A stretch of DNA of 64,000 nucleotides, taken from Filosporella fistucella. Its lineage: Eukaryota > Ascomycota > Leotiomycetes > Helotiales. Location of the stretch: positions 930,001 through 994,000 of the forward strand of contig JAQJZZ010000020.1 of the NCBI GenBank assembly GCA_030077755.1, read 5' to 3'. Each line of letters opens with the position of its first letter. Positions within the stretch are counted from its first letter, which is position 1. The position numbers and the translations under genes were made by a program. This document shows positions 11,004 to 22,100 of this stretch, piece by piece. Below the pieces are notes generated by a model that did no database searches, had not been told where the DNA came from, and saw nothing but the letters and a program-made list of their open reading frames with translations.

Positions 11004-14000
11004 TTATTTATCCTTGAACTCCTGAGAGAAAATTTTCTGCCACAAATCCATCCATTTCTGCTGCTGCGTGTTAAGAGCCTTTCCTGGTGTCTTGAATGAT
11101 CTAGTCAGTATGTCTCGCAATCTTGCCCGCAGGATTTTGATAACGAGCATAGTCTTCCAATCGGAAACAGCAAATCGTGCTCTGTTTCCATCGATGATGA
11201 AAACTCCGGCATACATCTGTTGCACGTTAGTCAAGTATACACTACACAAGGTAGCAGTGCATACATCGCAACGCACATCTCCACAAAGCAGTGCAATAGA
11301 GAACTCTTCAACTGCAGTCGTTTCGTGAGCGTTGTAGAATCTAATCGTGTATTAGCACAAACGGACAAAGTAATGATGATGGCGGACTTTCTGCTTAGCT
11401 TGCATAATATGGTAGTAAGAAAGCCATTTTATCTCCGAGTGGCCCTTGTTGACCGACGAAGGATGCAAGCTGATTGATTGGTTGTTGGCACAGTTTCGGA
11501 AGCTTTTACCGTCTCGTATGAGCAGTTTCGGATAGAAACTCCAAGCAATTACGGACCCGGTGATAAGATCGTTGTCGCTGTTCATATTTGCTCTCTGTGG
11601 GACGTCAAAAAACTGGCGGCGTTTGGAAGAGTACCGTAATCTAAGAGGGTAAGTCAAGAAACTCATGGAACCAGCCAATACCCTCACCTATTCAGTGCGG
11701 TATTCTCAGCTGCTGTCAAAGGCAAGAAACCAGAATCTACCAAGCAAACAATAAGCTGTCCCTTCAAGTCTTCTATGTTTGCCAATGTTTGCTGGCTGAG
11801 GAAGTTTTTCCTGCAAAATTGAAATTCTGAGCCACCAGTGAGACAGACTCGTTTCCACGCTAAGTATGCATTGTATACTGTCAAAAGGTCCGAGTCACCT
11901 AACATATGTCAACAAAAGCTTCGTAATTGCCAAAGGGGGAATAGCTAAAATCTCGCGAGGAAGGAACAGTACTGACCTCGACGAAAAGCTAGTCGCACCG
12001 TGTCTGCCTGTGCTCGTGCCCCAAAAGGTGCCGAGAAAGGAGACTTTGAGGACAGGATGGCAGCAATGGTGAGTGCAGCATCTAGACACTTGAAAATGCT
12101 ACCGAGCAATACCAATTTGCCCAAAAATACATCCAAGGGTAGACGTGCTAATTGGATGCCGAGAGGGGTCAGGTTTTCACCTGGAGTCAAAGCCCGGACA
12201 TCAACGAGCGCGTCTACGGCTCGTCGTATGTTTTTAGCTGATGGCGGATCTAGAGCTTGACTCAATGTTTCCTCAATGCCACCCAGCTTGCAGATTTTTA
12301 CTCGAATAGCCAGGTCTTGCAGAGATAGACGGAGTAATTCGGGGGTTTGCTGATCAGCCATCTTGTATTCAGGATTAGCGATGTTCGAGTGAATGCTGAT
12401 CGAATGAACAGGATCGAACCACTTACAAGCTCATCATGGCGATGCTTTGTGAACAAATGAAAGCACAAACCCTCCTGAACTCTGCCAGCTCGACCTCTAC
12501 GTTGTTTCGCATTTGCTTTACTGATAAAAGTCTCCAGCAATTTCGAAAGCTGTCTTCTCTCATCGAACCTGAAAAGTTTGTTAGTATAGTCGCAAATATG
12601 AAAGCACCATTCTCACCTCATCTCCCTATGTTTTCCAGTATCAACAACACAGGTAACGTCAGGTATGGTGATACCAGTCTCAGCGATGTTAGTAGCCAAT
12701 ACGATTTTGCGTGTTCCACTGGGCGGGACCAAGAAAGCCGCCTCCTGGTCCTCGCTTGCAATTGTTGAATGCAATGGGTACACAAACCAATCCTTTGAAA
12801 ACACAGGATGTCCGACCAGCATGTCATTCAGCTGTCTAATTTCTCCGATTCCTGGGAGGAACACTAAAATGGCTTTACTGAACGGCTGCAGGCGCTCATC
12901 TGTTGCGATTTTCGCCAAAAGCTGTGTCACCAACTCAAATTCAATGTGATACTCGTCCATTTGAGCAATGGTGTTTTTGGTCTTGCCACTATATCCTCGC
13001 AGAGCTTTCGTGTTCTCGATTTTTGCTGCTTCACTAAGATTCGTGTCAATTACCTCCACATCATCGTCATCCAGGTCTGTGAATTTTTCTTGGTAGGTAT
13101 TATCGAGAGTGTAACCTGTAAGCTCTACTGCATCTTCTAGATATTTGACCTGTACAGGAAACGTACGTCCTGGCACGTTTAAGACAGGCGCTCCATCAAG
13201 GTATCGGGAAAATCGATCTGCGTCGACGGTTGCAGACATCAAGACAACTTTCAGATCAGGACGCCTCACCATGAGCTTTCGAAGAACAATAAGCAAGAAA
13301 TCACTGTCTATTGTCCGCTCATGGACTTCATCGAGAACAATATGAGTAATGTCTCGAAGATCGTTGGATCCTTCAAGCATGCGCATGACGATTCCAGTTG
13401 TGGCATATACTAGTCGGGTCTCCTTTGATGTATTGGACTCTAGACGAATTGCATAACCAACTAGAGATCGGGATGTTCCAAGGTCATTTTTGCGCTCTCC
13501 GAGCTCCTCACTGACACGCCGGGCAAGCGATATAGCAGAAATTCGACGGGGTTCCGTGCAGTAGATCTTACAAGGCTTTCCCTGAGACAATTGATGTTCA
13601 AGGATAAAAGACGGCACTTGAGTGCTCTTTCCACTGTTTGAGGTCAGCCCGCTCTAGCGTCAATAATCAGGGAAGCTTGCCATCCAGTCTCTCCACAGAT
13701 GATCACGACTTGTTCTCGGTCAATTGCTGCAAGGACCTTTTCTTTAAAGCCCCACATTGGAAGTTGCATGCGCGATTGCTAAAATGAATCAGCAAAGTAA
13801 AGATGCGGTGAAAATACACTTACAAGCATCATCTGATAGCTTTGAGTATTGGATTTTCCCCACCAAATCTGCTGATACACCTCTGGAGGCGCCAAGAGCC
13901 TATTTGCATCCAGTCCAGACTCATCGCCGCGGTCTGCTGTTCTGGCCAAATTACGACCCTTAAACGCACCCTGTATGAGAACACCGTCCTCTTCCTCCTG

Positions 14001-15965
14001 GTCTCTCTTCTCACGAACCATGTCTCGAAAGATACGAATTGCGTTGCGATCTGCTTCATCTGCTTTTTCCTTTCTCAAATTCGTGAACTCTGTCCAGAGG
14101 TCTCTCCATGTAGGAGGCAGCCGCAGAAATACTTTGTCTTCTTTCAACGATGAGCCGAACAGAAGAAACAATGCGGTGGTAGCAACATATGCTTCGGATT
14201 GCTTGGAGTCAGGAGTAGAAATGGTTGCCATTGTGAAAGTATGCAACTTGGGCGACGATGTGAATTCAATTTGGGGTAATGGGGTAGAGTCAGGTAAGTC
14301 TTGTGACTTTGTCCACACGACCCGCAAGCTATGTCGGTTGGAAAAGCTGGAATCGGAAATCAAGGTGAAAAATAATTTGACGTGAGAATCTCTGCAGATT
14401 ATTGTCAGTAAAATCGCTACGCCAACTAGGATACGATAGTAGCATACCTGGCTCTACATGCTTCCTCAAGAACTCTCGTTGGGTTGATGCCAGGCCATTT
14501 CCCGAAATCTCTTATTGTCACCTTCACACCATCTTTGCCATTTACAACAGTAGTACTTTCCCCAGTAATCGGATCAACTTCGTTCACAGGCAAACTTGCA
14601 AACAAGTCTGCAAGGGCAGCATCGTCGTCACTTTCATCTTCTGCAAGTACATCTATGCCCATTTGAGCAGCTGCCTTGCTAACTTCGTTATCAGAATCAT
14701 CAAGATCTTGAGACTCTTCCAGCTGGTCCGAATCAGTCCTGCTGTTCTCAAGTATGTTGCGCTGAGAAGCTGCATCCCTTTCGAGCTGTATGCGTTGCGA
14801 TTCCCATTGCTGGTCTGCCAAATATCGATCAAATAAAACGTCATCTTCGATCCGTTGAATCTTCCTTAATAACTTGGCTGATTCTGGGGTTGACGAGGCA
14901 TTCAAAGCAACTGATTTGCTGCCAACTCGGGTTGATTTACCTCTAGCACTACTTTGTTGCAACTGAAACAGTTTGGATTTCGTTTCCAAATAGACTGGCA
15001 AAAGATCATCGGGATCAATGTCACTGTCATATTCTATCGGAAAGATTTTTTTGGCGGGAGAGCGTTTATCCTGCTTGGAAATGTTTCCATTAGATGACAA
15101 TAAGCCCATGTGTCTGTTATCAGATTCGATACGCGGGGTTGTTGCCCCAGAAGGGAGTGGACTTCCAATCGGGGTTTCTAGACATTATGTGAGAAATTGG
15201 AGAAAGCGTGAAGATAGCAAAGAACTGACCTGATTGTGATCTCGGGATGATGCCTCCTTTGCGTTGCCAATTTTCGTAATCCGGCAGCTCTTCTCTTGAG
15301 CACTCACGGGCTAGCCAGTCCAAAGCCTCGTCCATACCCCATATTGCATCCTTATTTCCCACAGCAACCTTGTCTGAGATATCCAAAACATAACGTAATG
15401 CAATTATGATCTTTTCGTCAGCGAAACCTGCTCCAATAAGTGACTGCTGTAAGGTCCAGAGGCGAATCGTGAGCTCTTCCTCAGACGCCTGCTTCACTGT
15501 ACTTGATGCATCGTTTGATTGCCCTGCAAAGCGACCCTCTGCTTTTACCAAATCCAAAATCTCCTCCATAAGCTCTGGCGGCAGCCATTTCCTTGTATTG
15601 AGATTTTCTGCCTGACCTCTAAGCAAACGACGATCCGTCTCTAGCCTGGTCTTTTGACGAATTGCATCCCTCTTTGATTTTTGGGCATGTTTCTCGACCA
15701 GAATCTGCAGCTCAGAATCCTCAAGCTGCTTTTCAAACTCTTCAGGTGTTAAGGCGGTTTCCGCAGTCTTTGTGGGTTCATCTGTTGATGGAGTGTTGGC
15801 AGAGAGCTCATTTGGCTTATCGTCTACCTCGTGAAGTTCTTTGGGAGGGGTGTTTGTAGCTTCGGGCTCAGGATTATCGACTTTTAGTTTCGAGGCGATT
15901 GATGTGGTTGCAAAACCTCTTGCAGGATTGGATGCTGGCTTCTTTTTCTTCTTTCCCCCAGCCAT
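11004..15965 (-). CDS. large DEAH/DEVH-box ATP-dependent RNA helicase (YLR419W/DHX29/DHX57 type)
   Basis: The model has 11 exons and 1474 residues: 15965-15230, 15177-14448, 14391-13824, 13778-13681, 13633-12617, 12568-12427, 12361-11977, 11898-11688, 11640-11392, 11340-11265 and 11216-11004. The sum is divisible by three. The N-terminus is Lys-rich (MAGGKKKKK) and a UBA-like segment ([10 protein letters not shown]) lies at about 215-225. Motifs are GETGCGKST (about 707-715), TEPRR (738), DEVH (812-815), SAT (844), [18 protein letters not shown] and QRRGRAGR (about 1072-1079). The helicase-associated and OB-fold C-terminus ends near WQKIFSQEF. Family members unwind RNA, and DHX29 acts on the scanning small ribosomal subunit; a translation role here is inferred. 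Oddities are a GC-AG intron (13680-13634) inside the Walker A coding sequence and a GA-AG intron (11391-11341). Without removal of the latter the protein stops early. It shares a 220-bp divergent promoter with GCN1. Confidence 0.9.
11341..11391 (-). other. non-canonical GA-AG intron in the helicase gene
   Basis: The coding frame must pass from ...IMQAKQ (exon ending at 11392) to FYNAHETT (exon starting 11340). The acceptor GATTAG and the branch-like GCTAAT are clear, and no GT or GC donor gives the right phase. The only junction that fits is CA|GAAAGT, one substitution from a perfect GTAAGT donor. Read through, the frame ends 13 codons later and removes roughly 95 C-terminal residues. Confidence 0.65.
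13634..13680 (-). other. GC-AG intron within the Walker A codon run
   Basis: Reading through this 47-nt stretch gives a stop after ...GETGW. Removing it with donor GCAAGC and acceptor AAACAG restores GETGCGKST exactly, splitting the Cys codon. A good CTGAC branch element lies 11 nt before the acceptor. GC-AG introns are a known minority class in fungi. Confidence 0.85.
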
Positions 15966-16185
15966 TGCAGGCAATATTTTGTGGTTGTAAAATGTCGAAT
16001 GCGGGGTGTGATATGACGCTGAGAGACACTTTTTTGCCTGGAAATCTAAGCCGCTAAATTCGCATGTCAAAATCTCGAGCCAACCAAAAATCTCAATCAA
16101 GTCAACACTCAACCACAACGACGACGGAGAATCTTACCTTACGTCAAGAAACCTTGGGTCATGACAAATTGTTTAGATCTGCAAC
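15966..16185. promoter_or_regulatory. 220-bp bidirectional promoter, helicase / GCN1
   Basis: The helicase ATG (15965, minus) and GCN1 ATG (16186, plus) are head to head with only 220 bp between, so both promoters and both 5' untranslated regions overlap here. On the plus strand an ATG at 16161 opens a short upstream ORF. On the minus strand a four-codon mini-ORF (ATG at 16065, stop 16054) precedes the helicase start. Confidence 0.7.
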
Positions 16186-16193
16186 ATGACTGA
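16161..16193 (+). promoter_or_regulatory. upstream ORF overlapping the GCN1 start codon
   Basis: An ATG 25 nt before the GCN1 start opens ten codons and ends at TGA 16191-16193, in a different frame and overlapping the main ATG at 16186-16188. It has G at -3; the main start has A at -3. If transcription begins upstream of 16161, this would reduce main-ORF initiation. The transcription start is not known from sequence. Confidence 0.5.
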
Positions 16194-19100
16194 GGTGGTG
16201 GTTAATGGTATGAATGCGGTGGATTTGGATCTAACTGCGACAAAGACGGCGCTCTCTTCCTCTTCTACCACGATTCGTCTTGGGAGCTTGCATACACTTG
16301 AGGAGAGGCTATCAAAGAATGGTGGGTGTCTCGGTGAAGATGGTTCTCTTTTCACACAGGCTGACTGTTTGGAACCCAGAAATAAATCAGCGATTGTTTC
16401 CACCTCTACTTCAACTTCTGTTCGGTACCTACCCTTACTACCACGACAGAAATTCTCGGCGAGGCGTGGAGCGATGCATACGAACAATTTTCGGTTCTGG
16501 GTGTGTTCCAGAAGCACTGGCAGACTTTGTTAGAACAATTCATGCGGAAACACTCAAGCAGGGTCTGGCCCCCGGGAACGCCTTTGTTTTGGTTGAGTGG
16601 TGCAGCATATTACTTCAGGAAGTGAGTGGAACAGACAATTGGGCAAAATGGGGTCTTCAGACAATTGAGAGCAGTGCTAGGGCACTCGAGCTATGTCTCG
16701 CTGGATCAGCTAGGGCGAATGTGAAGCACTCAGCACTTGTCATCACTAGGCGCGGGGTTCGGAAAGCCTTCTCACATAGTGATTCAAGACAGCAAGTTAT
16801 TGAGGAGGCTGTCCAAAAGTTGTCTTCCAAAGGGACACAGCCTTCATCCAAGAATGCTGTCATGCTGGGAGTCATTGCCGGGGTATGCGCCAGAAGTCCT
16901 TTGGCAAAAGATATTCTCAAAAACAAAACCTCCGAATATTATGCTTTCTATATTAGGGAGATAATTAGCTCAAGAACACCTGTACCAGCCCACATATCTA
17001 CTGCGCTTGGGGATTTCTTCGAGACCTTTACGACCAAAGAGGATTTGGAGAAGGAGATAATTCCAGCACTAGAAAAGGCCCTCCTGCGTGCCCCAGAAAT
17101 TGTTCTCAATGACCTGGTTACGCCAATGTTACAAGCCCTACCCGATTCTATGGATATCTCGAGTATACTTCAGAAGAATCTGCTGAAACCACTACTCACC
17201 AACACTAAATCTACAAATCCTTCCATTCGTCAAGGTGCGGTATCAACATTCAAAACTGCTGTTGAGAAATCTCATGATGCCAATATTATGGCCCAGATTG
17301 CCGAGGAAGTACTTGCCCCCTTGAAAGCCGGCAAGTTGCCCTCTGCAGACCAAAGAGCTACACATGCAGACATGCTCGCAGCACTGCCTGTGTCTCAAGA
17401 TATCATGGCCAAGGTTGCCCCTGCATTTGCTACCGTAGCTGGGAAAGAAACTAACGAAGCGGCTCTTATCTCAGAGACTGCAGCACTCCTACATTATGTG
17501 ACGTGGGGTGTTCTAAATAGCATCGAATTTGATAAGCAGGTCATTGACTCTTTTGTCAAGGGTCTCTCTGACAAAAAAGTTCCCACTAGAAGACTTTGGG
17601 CAATCCGTCTTGGCGAGCTATTCTGGGCTACGAGCGATATTGGTATCTTGAAGTCAAGCCTGTCGAAGCTTGCAGAATCAGCCATACCAGCTTTGGTCGA
17701 TATCTGGCAAGAGGTTATCACGAACCCGCTTGCTGCGGCGCAATCTGGCCTCGTTACTGTAGCTTATGTCATTACAGCTCTGTCGCAATCTAAGCTTAAT
17801 TTTATGGGCATTTCAAAAGTTGATGCGAGCCTGAAAAAGGCGCAGATTGAGCGGCAGTCCTTGATCATGGAGCCAAAGCCATCTTTCTTGCTAAACCAGC
17901 GGATCTATGGCAAGCTTACCAGCGCTGATGATTTCAAATGGTTCATCAGAGCTCTATCTTCGGTCTCACAAAACCTTGATGCCATTGAGCCTGATTCAAT
18001 AGTCGCATGTGGCTGGTCACAAGCTATGATATATTGCGTAGCTTCATCAGCTGTCAAACCTGCAATTCGTCGTGGGGCATGCACAACAATTTCAAGACTG
18101 TATCTCCAACATCCACAAACTATCTCCAGAATATTGGTCAAGGGCCTGTGGAACTGGCTCCAAGCTGTCGACACGGGCGAGAAAGATAGTGCAGCCCTTG
18201 CCGCTAAAACTGAGGCGCAGAGTCTGCATCATATCGTAAAGTCTTTCTGTTTGTCACCGAGAGAAGTTGATCACCTTGGTGGGCGAGTAGATAATCTCAC
18301 ATTGGAGAAGCAAATGATCTCAATGCTGGTCTTGTCCCGCCCAGAATTGCTTCCCAAGGTCAATTGGATAGAATTGTGCCTGAGAGTTGGTATTGATCCA
18401 GGAGCCTTAGCTGAGAATCACACGGAATCCTTGTTGGAACAGATATTGGGCTGTACTAGTTTCATAGAAAATGTACGTTTCCCAGAAAGCTTTGTTTGCC
18501 AGAGACTAATTGTTTTTTCAGGTACCAGTTCAGCAAACCAACAATGTCAAGATTGCCGCCTTCAATGCTGCCGCTGAGCTTGCATTCGTCGCTCCGCAAA
18601 CCATGATTCCTCGAATCGTACAACTCTTGAGGGATGACCTCGATCCATCTCAACTAGCCAATGTTGGACCCACAGAGGCAGCTATTTTCAGGACGCAGGA
18701 CGGGACTGCTTTTGTCGATGTCTTGGCTTCAAAATCTCAAGCTTTCGTACCTAACAAGAATACTAAAGACTATGACACACTTAAATGGGAAGCTGATCTA
18801 CGGGCACAACTTGCCCAGAAAAAAGGCCAGCAGAAAAAGTTTACTCCTGAAGAGGCTGCCAAGGTCAAAGTCCAATTGAAGAAAGAAGCAGATATTCGCT
18901 TGCAAGTCCGCTATCTGGAAGCAAAACTGCTTCGTGGTTTCGGCATCATCAAAAGTCTTGCCACTGGACCCCCGACTGAAGCCGGGCTCTGGATGGGACC
19001 AGCAGTCAAAGCTTTGGTGGACGTCATTACTGCTGGTGCTGGGCTCATAACTGGTAATGCTGCGCCTGATGCTTACATTCTCTGCGCCGAACGACTTCCG

Positions 19101-22100
19101 AGCCGTATTGGCGCACTCAGACCCTTTATAGGCATTGGAACCCTAAGAGGTCTTGATGTCCCAAACCTAGCGGAAAATCTGGTCCAGGAACCGCTCGGTG
19201 CTCTCATCACGCGAGTGCTATACCGTCTCCGATTTTCTGCAGAACAGCGCCCGTTTGATACTGTATCCCTCACCTACATCCTGCCACTGGTATTTCTTGT
19301 CTTGCAGAAAGGTGGATTCGGTGGCACTGACGATGCAGAGGCTCAATTAGTTCTCGCGCTCGAGTTTCTTTCATTTCACACAGATGCTTGCTCCGACATC
19401 CTTGTCCCTCGGGAAGAGGTTTTATCAGTACTCATATCCTCGATGCAGACATATAATCAACACTACAAACTTATCAAAGACTGTCTTTCGGATCTTTGTC
19501 GCTGCATTGCACCAAATATCACGAATAAAGAAATTTCCATTCTGGCTCGTGGAGCAATTGTGCCACAAGTCGCCGTTCGTACTTCTGTTCTACAATCCAT
19601 TAGCGCAGAGATAGACATGAGTGAGCTCGACTTTTCAGAAGAGATCTGGTTAGCTTGTCATGATGATGTAGATGAGAATGTCGAGATTGGTCGTGAGATC
19701 TGGGAGGAAAGTGAGTTCGAGGTCTCCGTAGAGACACCATTCAAGATGTTACCATACCTTGAGAGTGTGGATAAACAGCTTCGTAGAGCAGCAGCTAGAT
19801 CATTAGCGAAGTCCGTCCAGATACAACCAACAACGTTCCGAGATGTAATCTCAAAATTGCAATCTTCATATCAGGAGCTCGCAAAACCCCGGGTTCCACA
19901 GCTCGACGAATATGGAATGCCCAGGAAAATGGATCTGTCGGATCCATGGGAGGCGAGAAATGGCATTGCCCTTGCGTTCAAAGAGCTGGCGACGGTATTC
20001 GAGGAAAGTCTGTTGGACGACTTCCTTCGTTTCTTGATCGAACAAGGGCCTCTCGGCGATCGAGATCCTAATGTCAGGGAAGAAATGGTAGAAGCAGCAA
20101 CGACAATCATCGCGAGTCACGGCAAAGACAAAGTCGAAGCTCTCATGAAGACCTTTGAGCATACATTGGAGGCTCCTGACAAGGGATCTGATTTCGCTGA
20201 TCGAGTGAACGAAGCCGTTATCATCATGTATGGCGCTTTAGCTCGTCACTTAAACGCAGGGGATCCCCGGGTGCCAAAGGTTGTCGACAGGCTTTTGGAG
20301 ACTCTCAGTACTCCCTCAGAAGCCGTTCAATATGCGGTAGCGGAATGTTTACCCCCGCTTGTACGTGCATCGAGCGATAACTTGCCTGAGTATATCCAAC
20401 ATGTTCTTGATCAACTTTTCAATTCGAAGAAATATGCGGCTCGACGAGGTGCAGCTTATGGGCTTGCTGGCATCGTCCACGGCAAAGGCATCTCCGCTTT
20501 AAGAGAGTTCCGTATCATGTCGACTCTGAATGGTGCTATCGAAAACAAGAAAGACGTGAATCACAGAGAAGGCGCGCTCTTGGCCTATGAACTGTTATCC
20601 ACAATCTTGGGGAGGATATTTGAGCCTTACGTCATTCAGATCGTGCCTCAATTACTTGCAAGTTTTGGTGATGCCAGTGCTGACGTTCGAGAAGGCTGTC
20701 TGGCAGCAGCCAAAGCCTGTTTCGCAAGTTTAAGCTCATACGGCGTGAAGAGAATTCTCCCTGTCCTTCTTGATGGGCTAGATGAATCACAATGGCGCAG
20801 TAAGAAAGGTGCATGTGATTTGCTGGGAGCAATGGCATATTTGGACCCTCAACAACTTGCTCAAAGCTTACCAGAGATTATTCCACCGTTGACTGGTGTA
20901 CTTAATGACAGTCATAAGGAAGTTCGTCTGGCTGCAAATAGAAGTTTGAAGCGCTTTGGAGAGGTCATAAACAATCCTGAGATCAAGGGCCTTGTGGACG
21001 TACTCTTGAAGGCCCTGAGTGATCCAACCAAATACACAGACGATGCTCTCGATGCCCTCATCAAGGTGTCTTTCATCCATTACCTGGATGCACCTTCTCT
21101 TGCTCTGGTGGCACGTATTCTGGAGCGAGGACTGGGAGATCGCTCAGCTACGAAGAGAAAATCAGCCCAAGTTATCGGAAGTTTGGCACATTTGACGGAG
21201 CGCAAAGATCTGGTAGCTCATCTTCCTATTTTAGTTGCGGGTCTCAAGGTTGCCATCGTCGATCCAGTTCCAACTACTCGCGCTACTGCTTCCAAAGCAT
21301 TGGGCTCTCTCATCGAGAAATTGGGCGAAGATGCTCTACCTGACCTTATCCCAGGATTGATGCAGACACTCAAATCAGACACCGGAGCAGGAGACAGGCT
21401 TGGATCTGCTCAAGCACTTAGTGAGGTCCTTGCTGGACTCGGGACAAGTCGCCTGGAGGAAACCCTACCAACAATCTTGCAGAACGTTGCATCTTCAAAA
21501 CCCTCTGTCCGCGAAGGATTCATGTCACTTTTCATTTTCTTGCCAGTATGCTTTGGCAACGGTTTCGCCAACTACCTCAGCAAAATCATCCCCCCTATTC
21601 TCTCAGGTCTTGCGGATGACGTTGAGTCTATCCGAGACACATCTCTCCGAGCTGGCCGTCTTCTCGTCAAGAACTTTGCCACTCGTTCTATTGATCTTCT
21701 TCTTCCAGAACTGGAGCGTGGTCTTGCTGATGATAGCTACAGAATTCGTCTCAGCTCAGTCGAGCTTGTGGGCGATCTCCTCTTCAATCTCACTGGAATT
21801 AGTGCAAACACGGAACAGGATGAAGTGGAAGACGGAGCACAGGAAGCTGGAGCATCCCTGTTGGAAGTGCTTGGAGAGGAGAAGCGCAATAAAGTCTTAT
21901 CCTCTCTCTACATATGCCGCTGCGATACTTCTGGCCTTGTCCGTACCGCTGCTATTAATGTTTGGAAGGCTCTGGTGGCCAGTATGTACCATTTCTTTAC
22001 AATCCTCGTCTGGTAACAAGTTACATTTTCATGGGTGCTCTCTCCTTAAGTGAGGCTTGAGGTACCCTGAGCTCCTTCCTTCTACTAAAATGTAGCACGA

